64,000 bases of DNA from Forficula auricularia (Eukaryota > Arthropoda > Insecta > Dermaptera > Forficulidae), in the NCBI GenBank assembly GCA_024734495.1, contig JALMQS010000066.1:4555490-4619489 (forward strand). The letters run 5' to 3'. This document shows, piece by piece, positions 42,621 through 53,060 of this stretch; positions within the stretch are counted from its first letter, which is position 1, and each line of letters starts with the position of its first letter. The notes under the pieces were generated by a model that was not told the origin of the DNA, searched no databases, and worked only from the letters and a program-made list of their open reading frames with translations. The position numbers were made by a program, and so were the translations under genes.

Positions 42621-43124
42621 AATATCGAGAGAAAGGATGAGGACGCGTGGTTGCTTTCTTTTTCGACCCCCTTCTTTTTTATAACCAAACGTTTGTTTTT
42701 GCATTCATTAAACGAAAAATTTCCATGTATTTACTTAGTGGCAAGCAAGTGTCGTGTCACAGCATCTATCGGGCGACTTAAATCGTCAAATTTGAAAAAT
42801 ATTATTCATACAAAACAAATCCATCTTTACGTGAAAATGAGAGAGAGTATTAAATTGAAAAAAATGAGGTTGCCCATAGAATATATATATTTTGAAATTT
42901 CTATTATCGAAATAAAAAGATGGAATTTATTTTATTATGGAGTTTATTTGTAACATATTTAAAAGATTCTTTCTACATATTTATTGAACCCTTTTATATA
43001 AATATTGTATAATGAAAGAGAGAGATGGGCGTTTGTAAATTTAAGCCACTCATTCTCTTGAATGAAATTTTTAATATTTTTATTAAAAATACCGCTCGTA
43101 ACAATCGGGATATTTCAAACCAAA
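42621..43124. other. Unassigned
   Basis: AT-rich. The plus-strand frame noted in R2 runs on to 42953 without a recognisable domain. Confidence 0.4.
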
Positions 43125-43126
43125 TA

Positions 43127-44223
43127 CAGTAGACTCTCGATAATTCGAATTTATAGGGACCAAACAAAAAATTCGAATTATCGAGTTTTTCGAAAATAAT
43201 GAGAGTTTCGAATTAAAAGAGGGGCTGAAAGTAAAAATTCGAATTGAAGAAAGTTTACATTTTATTAAAGAAATCCGTGTACATATATGTCATTGCATAA
43301 GATTGTAGAATGCTGGTAGAAACAAAAATAGATATTATAATAATACATGTGGATCAATTTATTTATTATAAAAAAAGTTATATCATTTCTTCATAAAAAA
43401 ATCGGTTATTTTCGTTTGGGCGGCTTGGTTTGCTGCAATCTGGTCCACAGCATTTTCCAAAGTGCTCACTGCTTTGAACAACACACAACCCAACCCTCTT
43501 AAAAAAAGGTTGCTTCCTTAGAAGACACCATCGGAACATCGTTGTCTTCATCTTCACTGTCAGAAATCTGTTGATTGACCACTATTGACTGTTTCATAAT
43601 GTCTTCATCAGACAATGTGCCCGCTGTGGCAACATTATTGTCAATATTAACATAATCGTTGAAAGTTTTGAGGAACCTCTGGAAGTCTGTTCCAAGCACT
43701 AAAAGGGTTCCCTCATCTTGCAGATCTTGTTGAACCATATCATTTTGTCCTTGCATTCCTGATCCTTGATGAATCCGCAGGCTTTAAAACAATTTGCTCT
43801 ATATTTTCAAGTGAAGGGACATCATTATGGGCTGTGCAATTATCGATAAGCATCAAAATTTTCGTTTTTCTCTTCTCATTTCAGCATCAATGCTCATTAA
43901 CCATTCAGAAAACAATACTGCTGTCATCCACGCCTTCTTATGTTGATCTGTAGATTAGCGGAAGAGATTTCATATTTTAAGGCTGAAACTGCACTAAAGC
44001 ATTTCAGGGGGTGGTGTAGCATGAATCATAGACAGTGGAGGGAGGTAAGTTGTTGGAAAAATTGTGGAGTGGGCCGGTCTCGCTTCACTTCGATTTATAG
44101 AGGGGACCAAAATACATTGATTTTCTTCGAGTTATAGAGGTTCTCTCGGGGGACCGAGGGTTTTCTTCGAATTATAGAGGTTTTCGAATTACCGAGGAGG
44201 TTCGATTTATCGAGAGGCTACTG
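43127..44223 (-). mobile_element. pogo/Tigger-type DNA transposon, decayed
   Basis: The terminal repeats CAGTAGACTCTCGATAATTC (left) and CAGTAGCCTCTCGATAAATC (right, reading inward) are flanked by TA at 43125-43126 and 44224-44225. Further inverted copies of TTCGAATTATCGAG-like motifs lie inside each end. CAGT...TCTCGATAA ends with TA duplication are typical of pogo/Tigger elements. The interior carries a broken transposase on the minus strand. Confidence 0.9.
43499..44000 (-). pseudogene. Tigger-like transposase fragment
   Basis: The minus strand reads KAWMTAVLFSEWLMSIDAEM, then after a one-base frame break LMLIDNCTAHNDVPSLENI, the second catalytic aspartate block (D-N-C-x-A-H) of Tigger DDE transposases. 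The last part is LSDEDIMKQSIVVNQQ followed by an acidic tail and VSSKEA, matching the usual C-terminus. The N-terminal helix-turn-helix domains and the first D are not seen. Frame breaks show it is inactive. The region lies inside terminal repeats of the matching type, supporting the call. Confidence 0.85.
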
Positions 44224-44318
44224 TATCTTCTTCAAACAATATAGAAATATTATTCTAAAAGAGAGAAAAAAAATTCATTTAATTCTCTATATGCCTCCAT
44301 AAAAAATTTGCTTTTTTT

Positions 44319-45416
44319 ACTTTATGGTATGGTCAAGTATTGTTTGTAATCGTGCATGAAAAAGTATTGTTTTGCTTCGTTTTTTCAAAATATCTAAAAA
44401 ACGGCTGAAACTATTTTGATTAGAAAAATTGGGCAAAACAATGGCATTTCGGTCTACAAAAAAAGCCCTAATAAGTGAACATCGAAAAAATAGAGAAAAT
44501 AATTGTTTTGTCAAAATATCTGTTAGTTAGTTAGTCTCTCTGGTTGTCTTGTTATCTGTTAGTTAGTCTGTGCGTTACCAATTTTTGTGGACGAGCTAGC
44601 TCAAAAACTAGTGTGAATATCAAAAGCAAATTTCACACGTAGTTTTGGTACATTGAGATTAAGAGCTGATTAGATTTTGGTGCAACCCAAAATTAAAGGG
44701 AGTGGAGGGGGGGGGGGTTAAAAATCTAGCCCATTTGAGCAAACTCAACCAAATCTAAAAGTCTAAAAATGCAAAAACTAACCGCCCAAAATGGGGAGGG
44801 GGGGTCAAAAAATGAAAATCTAGGCCCTTGTAACAAACTCTTCTAAATTTTGAATTTTGTTTACATAATCAGTGGGCACACAGTAATCTAAAAATGCAAA
44901 AATTAACCACCCTACATGATTAAAAATAATTATTTTATTAAATATTAAATATAATTGAGAGGCCAGATTGTATGGTAAAGTCAAGTGGATGGCCACATCA
45001 GAACACGTCAGGTTATTTGAGATAATAATTGTATTTGTCAAAATGTCTGTTATTCTGTCTGGTTGCCTGTTAGTTAGTTAGTTAGTCTGTACGTTACCAA
45101 ATTTTTGTGGACGAGCTAGCTCAACAACTAGTGTGAATATCGAAACCAAATTTCACACGTAGTTTTGGTCCATTGAGATTAAGAGCTGATTAGATTTTGG
45201 TGCATATCGACCCTAAATTAAGGGGAGTGGAAGAGGGGCTAATAATTAAAAATCTAGGCCATTTGAGCAAACTCAACCAAATTTTGTATACATAATCCAT
45301 GTGACCCCAGAAGTCTAAAAATGCAAAAAGTAACTCCCCCCTACATGATTATAAATAATTTTAGGGGCCAGGTTGTATGGTAAAGACAAGTGGATGGCCA
45401 CATCAGAACACGTCAG
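44319..45416 (+). repeat. Two tandem family B repeats
   Basis: The first copy runs 44319-45011, from the degenerate terminal hairpin ACTTTATGGTATGG to ACATCAGAACACGTCAG. The second (45012-45416) lacks the first 150-200 bp and ends the same way. Landmarks such as TAGCTCAAAAACTAGTGTGA recur in both. Confidence 0.82.
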
Positions 45417-46345
45417 CTTATTTTGAATTGTAAAAAACTCACATCCTTAAAAACAATTTTTTTGAAACTACTGAAGAAGGGTGCAAGATGTATGATGGAG
45501 TCTTCTGGATGCCCACATCTTCTTACTGTGTTTTCTGAAAGTATTATGTATGTTTATTATCTTATACTTTATATTTCTTGACTCCAATCTTTATAATTAT
45601 TGGCCCAATCGAATCTTAAGTTTGAATTAAAAAAAAATAATAATCTTGTGTGTGATTATCCGAATATACAAAAGAAATGTAATTGAAAATAAAAGAAGTA
45701 ATTTTTCCCCATTTATAGAACATTAATTAAATGATGGAAACATTTAATAAAAATGCCATGATTGATGAAACAAATTTCCTTCCATCTCTCTTCGTCGCCC
45801 TTTAATCAGATCAAACTTTTGATAATGTAATATTAATTGAAAGAGTAATAAACCCGTGCGTATATATATATAAGACAGGAAGCGAGCGAGCGGGTTTAGT
45901 TAAGACGAGCTAATTTACTTAAACACATGAAATTGCTTAGACTATGCGTGTGGGGCATGAATTTCCAAAGTTGCACTCATTAGAGCCGGAGGAGCACTAG
46001 AGGGTGGATTCTGGACAGTTGGCCTATGGGGTATTTGGCCATTTAACCAATGCCATTTGTTTAGAAAGCCTCTCTGATGGTCTAAAGCAGGGGTGGGCAA
46101 GTTTTTTTATCAACGGGCCAATTTCAATTTTCATATCACTAGGCGGGCCAGCACAGAATGAATTGTTTAACAAAAATTCATTATTTCAAAAATAATTTTA
46201 TTTTTGTTGTAAATGAAATGACATTTGTATAAATAAATAATCGCTTTCCTTGTAGTGATAAATTCAATTCATTTATATCAACTGAGAAGGAAAGAACATT
46301 CAACCAACCATAATTCATCATTTAGTTTTTCAAATTCGTTAACCT
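45417..46345. other. Unassigned; hAT-like terminus
   Basis: CAGGGGTGGGCAAGTTTTTT at 46087, followed by GGGCC repeats, is a classic hAT-type left end, but the right end is not visible. TATATATATAAGACAGG at 45860 could be a core promoter; nothing downstream supports a gene. Confidence 0.4.
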
Positions 46346-46519
46346 TGTTTTTGACCGACTTTGAAAAAAAGGAAGTTATCAATTCAACAGAATGTCTGTT
46401 TTTTTGTGTGTTTGAACATATATTTCTTTTTACCATGTGGACCGATTTGGATGATTTTTTGCGCTGGGTTCAGTCTCGTACCCGATTGGTCCCGTATAAA
46501 TTTCAGTGTTATTGGACCT
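46346..46519 (+). repeat. ACCGACTT repeat, left part (interrupted)
   Basis: TTTTTGACCGACTTTGAAAAA to TATTGGACCTTTTTAC, matching 58674-58855. The sequence expected next resumes near 48888 (TTTTGTTATGTAGGTATGCT), so about 2.37 kb is inserted. Confidence 0.7.
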
Positions 46520-48887
46520 TTTTACTTTATCCAATGCAAAGCATGGGTAAAGTATTGCAATCGCTCTCGGGGCAAGCGTGGCTTCAAAGGGTCCTCAGGT
46601 AAAGACTACGGAACCCATGGACTCAATTAAAGTCACAAATTGTAGTATTCATATAGGTTGAATTTTAACACGTGACGGTTTTGTCAAAAATTACATGGGG
46701 TCTCGTCGAGAGGCCAAAAAGGGCGATTTTTTCATTTAGTGCGTGCGTATGGATGTATGGATGGATGTATGTATGGATGGATGTTATCGCTTTTTTGGCC
46801 CACGATTTTTTCCACACCGTTGCACCGATTGAAATGAAATTGAAAACCTACCATTAGTTTAACAAAATGAAGCGCTGATTAGTTTTTGGTACATATCGGC
46901 CCACAAACATTAGTACTTTATTTCGGTACTTTTTTATTTTTTCTAAATATTTTGAAAATGACTTAACCAATTTTGATGAAATTTAATATCCTAATTAAGT
47001 ACCTTGGGGACCACAAAAAAGGTTAAATAAAGTTTTTAGTAAAATTATATTTTAAAGTACTTTACTCTAAAGTAAGATAGTACTTTTAAAAAAATTTTAA
47101 ATTTATTCATTTGATCGTTTTAATATACCTCATTTAACCTAACTTAAGTAAGAATGGATAGGCTTCTCTCTGTGAAATGCTAAAAATTTGGGAGGAATTT
47201 TTATGAGTAACCATAGCAACTGCGTTGTTTTCTTATCCGTTACCTTTGCTGAAGACAGAGAAATCGATTTTAAACCAAAAATAGCGATTGATTCTCATCT
47301 AGTACTTGAGGAATAATCATTCTATATTGGATTTTTGACGTTTCGGTTTTTATTAGTAACCATTGCTGAAGACATAGAGAAATCGATTTTAAACCAAAAA
47401 TAGCGATTGATTCTCATCTAGTTCTTGAGGAATAATCATTCTATATTGGATTTTTGACGTTTCGGTTTTTATTAGTAACCATTGCTGAAGACATAGAGAA
47501 ATCGATTTTAAACCAAAAATAGCGATTGATTCTCATCTAGTTCTTGAGGAATAATCATTCTATATTGGATTTTTGACGTTTCGGTTTTTATTAGTAACCA
47601 TTGTTGAAGACATAGAGAAATCGACTTTAAACCAAAAATAGCGATTGATTCTCATCTAGTACTTGAGGAATAATCATTCTATATTGGATTTTTGACGTTT
47701 CGGTTTTTATTAGTAACCATTGTTGAAGACATAGAGAAATCGACTTTAAACCAAAAATAGCGATTGATTCTCATCTAGTACTTGAGGAATAATCATTCTA
47801 TATTGGATTTTTGACGTTTCGGTTTTTATTAGTAACCATTGCTGAAGACATGGAGGAATCGACTTAAAATAAAAAATAGCGATTGATTCTCATCTAATAC
47901 TTGAGAAATATCCATTCTATATTGGATTTTTGACGTTTCGGTTTTTATTAGTAACCATTCCTGAAGACATAGAGAAATCAACTTTAAACCAAAAATAGCG
48001 ATTGATTCTCATCTAGTACTTGAGGAATAATCATTCTATATTGGATTTTTGACGTTTCGGTTTTTATTGGTAACCATTGCTGAAGACATAGAGGAATCGA
48101 CTTAAAATCAAAAATAGCGATTGATTCTCATCTAATACTTGAGGAATAACAATTCTATATTAGGTTTTTGACGTTTCGATTATTATTAGTAACCATTGCT
48201 GACGACATGGAGGAATCGACTTAAAATCAAAAATAACGATCGATTCTTATCTAATACTAGAGGAATAACCTTATTGAATTCCATTTTTGATGTTTTGACT
48301 ATTAATGGAAACCTCTACTGAAAATGTAGAAGAATCGACTTAAAATCAAAAAGACTAAATTCTTTTGGTAAACAACTCAAGCTTGAGTTGTTTGCCATAA
48401 AAGAATTTAGTCTTTGATTTTAAGTCGATTCTTCTACATTTTCAGTAGAGGTTTCATTAATAGTCAAAACATCAAAAATGGAATTCAATAAGGTTATTCC
48501 TCTAGTATTAGATAAGAATCGATCGTTATTTTTGATTTTAAGTCGTTTCCTCCATGTCTTCAGCAATGGTTACCAATAATAATCGAAACGTCAAAAACCT
48601 AATGTAGAATTGTTATTCCTCAAGTATTAGATGAGAATCGATGGCTATTTTGATTTTAAGTCGATTCCTCTATGTCTTCAGCAATGGTTACCAATAAAAC
48701 CGAAACGTCAAAAATCCAATCTAGAATGGTTATTCCTCGACTCTTAAATGAGAATTATTTTTGAATTAATTTCAATATGAACTACAAATTGCAAGTGATA
48801 TCTGATTAATAATAAAGGAACAAACATATTAATATTTCAAATGAATTTGGATAAAGTTTAGCAACGATCCGTTGCAGTTTATTTTGT
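46519..48887 (+). mobile_element. Hairpin-started insertion containing a 119-bp-unit foldback
   Basis: Begins with the hairpin ACTTTATCCAATGC-AAA-GCATGGGTAAAGT followed by ATTGCAATCG, the same plan as the terminal hairpin of family B (ACTTTACCATAC..., then ATTGTAATCG). It also shares GCTGATTAGTTTTTGGT. Limits come from comparison with 58674-59289. No transposase was seen. Confidence 0.6.
47249..48745. repeat. Foldback built of 119-bp tandem units
   Basis: Ten head-to-tail units. The landmark TGAAGAC(A) recurs at 47368, 47487, 47606, 47725, 47844, 47963, 48082, 48201 and 48320 at exactly 119-bp steps, with a first degenerate unit at 47251. The order inverts at 48381/48382 (palindrome CAACTCAAGCTTGAGTTG), followed by about three units in reverse. 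The units nearest the inversion are the most diverged from the left ones but match the opposite arm. No coding potential. Confidence 0.92.
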
Positions 48888-49400
48888 TATGTAGGTATGC
48901 TCACTCATAACTTTGTTTATGGACCGATTTTGATGATTCTTTTTTTTATTGGAAAGGGGATACCTTTAGAGTGATCCCATATTAATTTGGCCAAGTTCAG
49001 ATGATATTATCAATGACCAAATAACGGAAATCTCCATTTCTTATGAACAAATAATCGAAATTATAATAAATAAAATCTTTTTATAAAAAAAAACAATCTT
49101 AAAACGTTCATACAAAACCCGCTAACGTTTTGAGATAATTTCTCTATTTATGAATTGGATTTTTAATCATTTTTTGATGGGAATGAGGGGAGAGGGAATG
49201 ATAGAATTGGAATAATTATCGAAAAAGAGGTTTTTTACTTAATTAGTTTTTTCCTCTTATTAAATACAAGGACTAAAAAGATGATCAAGGACAGTCAATG
49301 GTGGAGAAGTAATCTCCGAAGTCGAAGCTAAAATACAATGTATACATTAATTCATGTAAAATAATTGGTTTAATGAATCATTTTCTGATTCATTCGCCCA
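48888..49400 (+). repeat. ACCGACTT repeat, right part resumed
   Basis: TATGGACCGATTTTGATGAT and GGCCAAGTTCAGATGAT follow the family body. The remainder to 49390 is AT-rich and uncertain. Confidence 0.6.
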
Positions 49401-49677
49401 CATGCGCGGATCCAGGGGGGCGATGGGGGCGACCGCCCCCCCAAAGCATTGGAGATCAACATTTTTTATGTTTATTTAATTTTTTTTTTTTTTATAACAT
49501 TAAATTTTAAAATTGAAGAAAACAAAGTTCTATATGTGGGGGGGCGGCGTCTCTGACCCCCCCCCCGCTTGGACAATTCGATCGCGACACACTTCCGAGA
49601 TCAAAAGTAGATCTTATATACCGGCGACCGCCCCCCCCCCCCCAAAACCCCAAAACAGAGGTCTGGATCCGCGCCTG
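49401..49677. mobile_element. 277-bp hAT-type MITE
   Basis: The ends are CATGCGCGGATCCAG and CAGGCGCGGATCCAG (inverted), with TTCGCCCA at 49393-49400 and TTCGCCCG at 49678-49685 (7 of 8). The interior is largely poly-G and poly-C blocks near each end. No coding sequence. Confidence 0.8.
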
Positions 49678-49779
49678 TTCGCCCGACGCTTTCTCTTACG
49701 AGATGCATACAAGTTATTATATTAAGTCACTATTCTTAACATCACTAAAAAGAGAAAAATAAAAATAATTTAAAAAAAA

Positions 49780-50200
49780 ATAAATAAAACCGACTACAAA
49801 AAAATTAAATTCAACAAATAAAATAATAAGTACTCAAAAATAAAATAAAATGCACTAAAAGGTATAAAATAATTATCTTATTTATTTAGTTGCAACTAAA
49901 CGAAGAAATTGTTACATGAAATTACTTTTTGAAGTCGGTTCCAAACAAACTATATAAGCGAGCTTATGCGATGTTGCCTTCATTACCCGCCAAACGTACT
50001 AAGTAAGATCCGTCGAATGCGATTCATAAAATCTATATGTTTGGCACCGACTTCAAAAAGTGATTTCATGTAACAATTTCATCGATTAGTTGTAACTAAA
50101 TAAGATATTTATTTTATACCTTTTTGTGAATTTTATTCTATTTTTGAGTTCTTATTATTTTATTTGTTGCATTTAATTATTTTGAAGTCGGTATTTTTTT
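49780..50200. repeat. ACCGACTT repeat with palindrome 49889-50098
   Basis: AACCGACTACAAAAAAATTA at the left and TTTTGAAGTCGGTATTTTTT at the right form the outer inverted pair. The inner palindrome has TTAGTTGCAACTAAACGA against TCGATTAGTTGTAACTAAA. The loop contains GCCAAACGTACTAAGTAAG, the reverse of the loop at 22400. Confidence 0.75.
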
Positions 50201-51193
50201 TACTAAAAATACTATATATAAGAGGCTAGATTAATTTGTAACAACGCTCTGAGAATGCTGCCGAAAGGGAGCGCGGATGCCGTCGGTATATTTGCGGCAA
50301 ATTTGAAATATAATTTTAATTGTAATTTGAAATGAAAGACTCCAATTGATTTTAAATTAAGAAACATTAAATATATTGATAATTCCCCCCCTCCCGCCTC
50401 ACCATTCAAAAATTAAATATTCAATTCGCTTTTCTTTGCGCACAGAAAAATAAATTAATCACATCTTAGTTGATTTATATTTTATATATTATTTGTTAAA
50501 TTTTAATAATTTGCAACTTTTTTATAATTTTTAAAAAATCTAAATTTTGTTATTCTTATTTTTGGATTTTTACAAAATTGAACGACTTAAGACACGCATG
50601 CCCGAGTTTCTCATGGCAATACTGCAGGGAGCAGCCTGTCATATCACACAAACAACACCTGATCTCTTTTAAATATGTGAAGCCTTATATACATTATCGA
50701 ATTTTAAAAAATGATATAATATAATTCTCCTCCTCACACAATCCCACTTATTTAAATAAATCTATTTCCACACAAAAAATATCACAATGCTGTAGATTAT
50801 AGTGAAGAAAAAATACTTCCAGATTCATATCTAGAGCCTCATTTCTGTAGCTGTGTCAGGACGAAAATGAGGCGAAAAACTTTAAGAGACTATGTATTTT
50901 CGGGAGTTTGCAGGTATACATTTGGAGTGTGGTGTTTTAAGAGGAATACAATTTTTGGACCGAGACGCCGCCCGCCAGGGCTCTCCGGCACGCCCTCGAA
51001 ACTCGTTGATTTAATATTTAAGAAGTTCACACGGGCCAGATTTAACATCGTAACGGCCCGGCAGGTGCCCACTCCTGGTCTAAAGAGTCGTGAGAATAAT
51101 CCAAGGGGGTAACATGTGTTACTTTTGGAATTTAATTTTTAATTTTTAGTTTAAAATTGATAAAAATTAGGACATTTAATTTTTCATTTTTAA
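50201..51193. other. Unassigned; GC-rich transposon-end fragments
   Basis: 50955-51078 contains CCGAGACGCCGCCCGCCAGG (shared with 14512) and ends AGGTGCCCACTCCTG, which read backwards resembles a hAT terminus (CAGGAGTGGGCACC). No full element. Confidence 0.4.
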
Positions 51194-51290
51194 ACTCACT
51201 GCGAAGTCCAGAGGGCGTAACCCCCTGGGCAGTAAGATGTCCGCCGAAGGCGGGCTTCGCAGCCGGTTAAACTATAATGCATTTATTTCC
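51194..51290 (+). mobile_element. Helitron-like family 2, 3' end fragment
   Basis: GCCGAAGGCGGGCTTCGCAG forms the 3' hairpin type seen at 42320 and, in reverse, near 52000. The 5' part is not visible. Confidence 0.5.
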
Positions 51291-51300
51291 TTATATGATA

Positions 51301-51611
51301 CTAGCTGACGACCGGGCCTTCGGCCCGGCGTCACCCATCCCTGGCGGGGATCGTCTCGTTCATACTAATTTAATAATTGAAATTTAAAATCTTACTGTAA
51401 GTATCGAAAGAATGTGCTGAATGAAATTGATTCAAAAATAAGGAAGAATAAGGAAAGATTTATTTAACACATTGCCTAAGCACGATCACTATCTTACCAA
51501 TCAGAATCGTTCTAATAATTTAACGCTTTGGCATTGGCTATGCACTGGCCAATCAGATCGCTTCCACATACATATATATCCACATACTTTTCTATTTTAT
51601 ATATATATAGA
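51301..51611 (-). mobile_element. Small Helitron (family 1), complete
   Basis: On the minus strand it starts TCTATATATATAAAATAG after an A and ends GGGCCGAAGGCCCGG, TCGTCAG and CTAG before a T. The 311-bp copy shares its last 50 bases with 8181-8686, while the interior differs. It meets the TC start, hairpin, CTAG and A/T insertion criteria. Confidence 0.87.
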
Positions 51612-51635
51612 TAGATAGATAGATAGATAGATAGA
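51609..51635. repeat. GATA microsatellite
   Basis: Six to seven ATAG units at the 5' boundary of the Helitron. Confidence 0.9.
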
Positions 51636-51994
51636 CAAAGCAAAAATTTCTTACTAATTGTGATACCACTTTATAATTAATAGAGAGTTTATATTATGCT
51701 TGCGTTAACCAGAATAGAACATAGGGTCTTAATTCGGATATTTATTTAACTATTAACATTCCGAAATGTTTGTGGATTTCATTAAAATGACTAGAATGAG
51801 CTGATCAAATATCCATCCATTTGTAAATAATTCACTGGATCGCTTTTGAATTACAATAAGCTCACTATTTTTGCAAAAAGAACCACATATTTACATTCGA
51901 GAGAAATTGAGCGGAGAAATTTGAAACATGTATTCAATGAGCATGGTATATATAATATAATATAATATTTGTTAATATTTCAATTATTATAAAA

Positions 51995-52198
51995 CCAGCT
52001 GCAGAGCCAGCCTTAGGCGGGCATCTTTCTGGTCATCTGGGACTACGTCCCCGGAACTCCATAGTGGGTTTTAAATTATTAATTTAAATTTTCGATTATA
52101 ATAACTTTTATTTGTCATGAACTATTAATGGGTTTTAAAATTTAAAAAATCACGACGGCGCCGTCGCGCAAGCCGATTATTATTAAGTATTAGAAAGA
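51995..52198 (-). mobile_element. Small Helitron-like element (family 2), complete
   Basis: On the minus strand: TCTTTCTAATACTTAATAAT after an A, then CGGCTTGCGCGACGGCGCCG, body, and end GGCTCTGCAGCTGG before a T. CTGG fits the CTRR rule. At 204 bp it is among the smallest possible. Confidence 0.7.
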
Positions 52199-52279
52199 TA
52201 ATATTATTTAAATGTTCTCAAAGAAAGAAAGTTTATTATCTTTTTCATGTGTAATTGTTTTAATAATTACTTCTAATGA

Positions 52280-52325
52280 CGATGAAGTCGAACCCAAGCG
52301 CCAATCTAGCTATCCGGGCAGATGG
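52280..52325 (-). repeat. tRNA-Lys-derived fragment
   Basis: On the minus strand GCCCGGATAGCTAGATTGG is followed closely by GGGTTCGACTTC. The first part resembles the 5' end of a eukaryotic tRNA-Lys (acceptor plus box A) and the second is box B, but the anticodon arm is deleted. Likely the remnant of a tRNA-derived SINE or a tRNA pseudogene. Confidence 0.5.
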
Positions 52326-52429
52326 CCTGTCCATAGAAAAGAGATCCTTCCGACTATATAGTTATAAATTAAATAAATAAATCTCACTTAGATTTACTAG
52401 AAATCAAAAAGTATAATTCCTGAGGGGGG

Positions 52430-52600
52430 AATCCATCTGACATATAAATCAACTTTCATGTAAATTTCAATTTCCGGTGTTCCGTTTTCAAAGCTTGCTG
52501 TACTCCTTCTAGCCTATATCGAGCTTAAGTTTCGTATTTTGTAGCTCTGAGACTTATGGTTGCGAAACGCAGGGGGGTACAATCTTACATACGTAAACAT
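52430..52600 (-). repeat. Dispersed repeat shared with 25880-26040
   Basis: TCCTTCTAGCCTATATCGAG and TTGCGAAACGCAGGGGGGTA mirror the copy near 25900. Confidence 0.7.
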
Positions 52601-52729
52601 CAACTTCAGGTATTTCGATTTTAGCCAAAATCTCGAGGTACTTATTGTAGCTTCTAAATAGCTTAAGTTTCAAATTTCAAGGCTCTGGTACTTACCGAAG
52701 ACGAGATATGAATGATTAAAATATTTATT

Positions 52730-53060
52730 TTACGACACTCCTAATTTAAAATTAAAAAGTATCATCGAAATCGGTCCACGTGGCAAAAAGTTCTCGCTTA
52801 ACATACCTAAAATAAATAAATAAATGAATAGTTAGGTATCTTGACTATCTTGGATCTATAATGATCCAAACGCAGAAAGAATCATTAAAATTGGTTCATA
52901 AACAAAGAAGTTATGCGCGAACATACATAACAAAAAAGTTCCAATACCAATGAAATTTATATTTTTACTAATTGGAAACTATACAGAACCCAATGCAAAA
53001 AAAATCATCAAAATCGGTTCATAGTTGGTGAAGATATCAGGTAACATAGATACAAACAAA
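52730..53060 (-). repeat. ACCGACTT repeat body, fragment
   Basis: AATCATCAAAATCGGTTCAT and GATATCAGGTAACATAGATA are the reverse complement of the family body at 62090-62170. Confidence 0.65.

Noticed and set aside
42486..42953. 155-residue plus-strand protein
   Set aside because: It begins inside dispersed repeat R2, whose other copy (61798) does not keep the frame; no domain.
45855..45960. TATA-box promoter
   Set aside because: A TATATATATAAGA run is common in this AT-rich DNA and no transcript start or coding sequence follows.
46087..46345. Complete hAT element starting CAGGGGTGGGCAA
   Set aside because: No matching inverted end or 8-bp duplication could be found.
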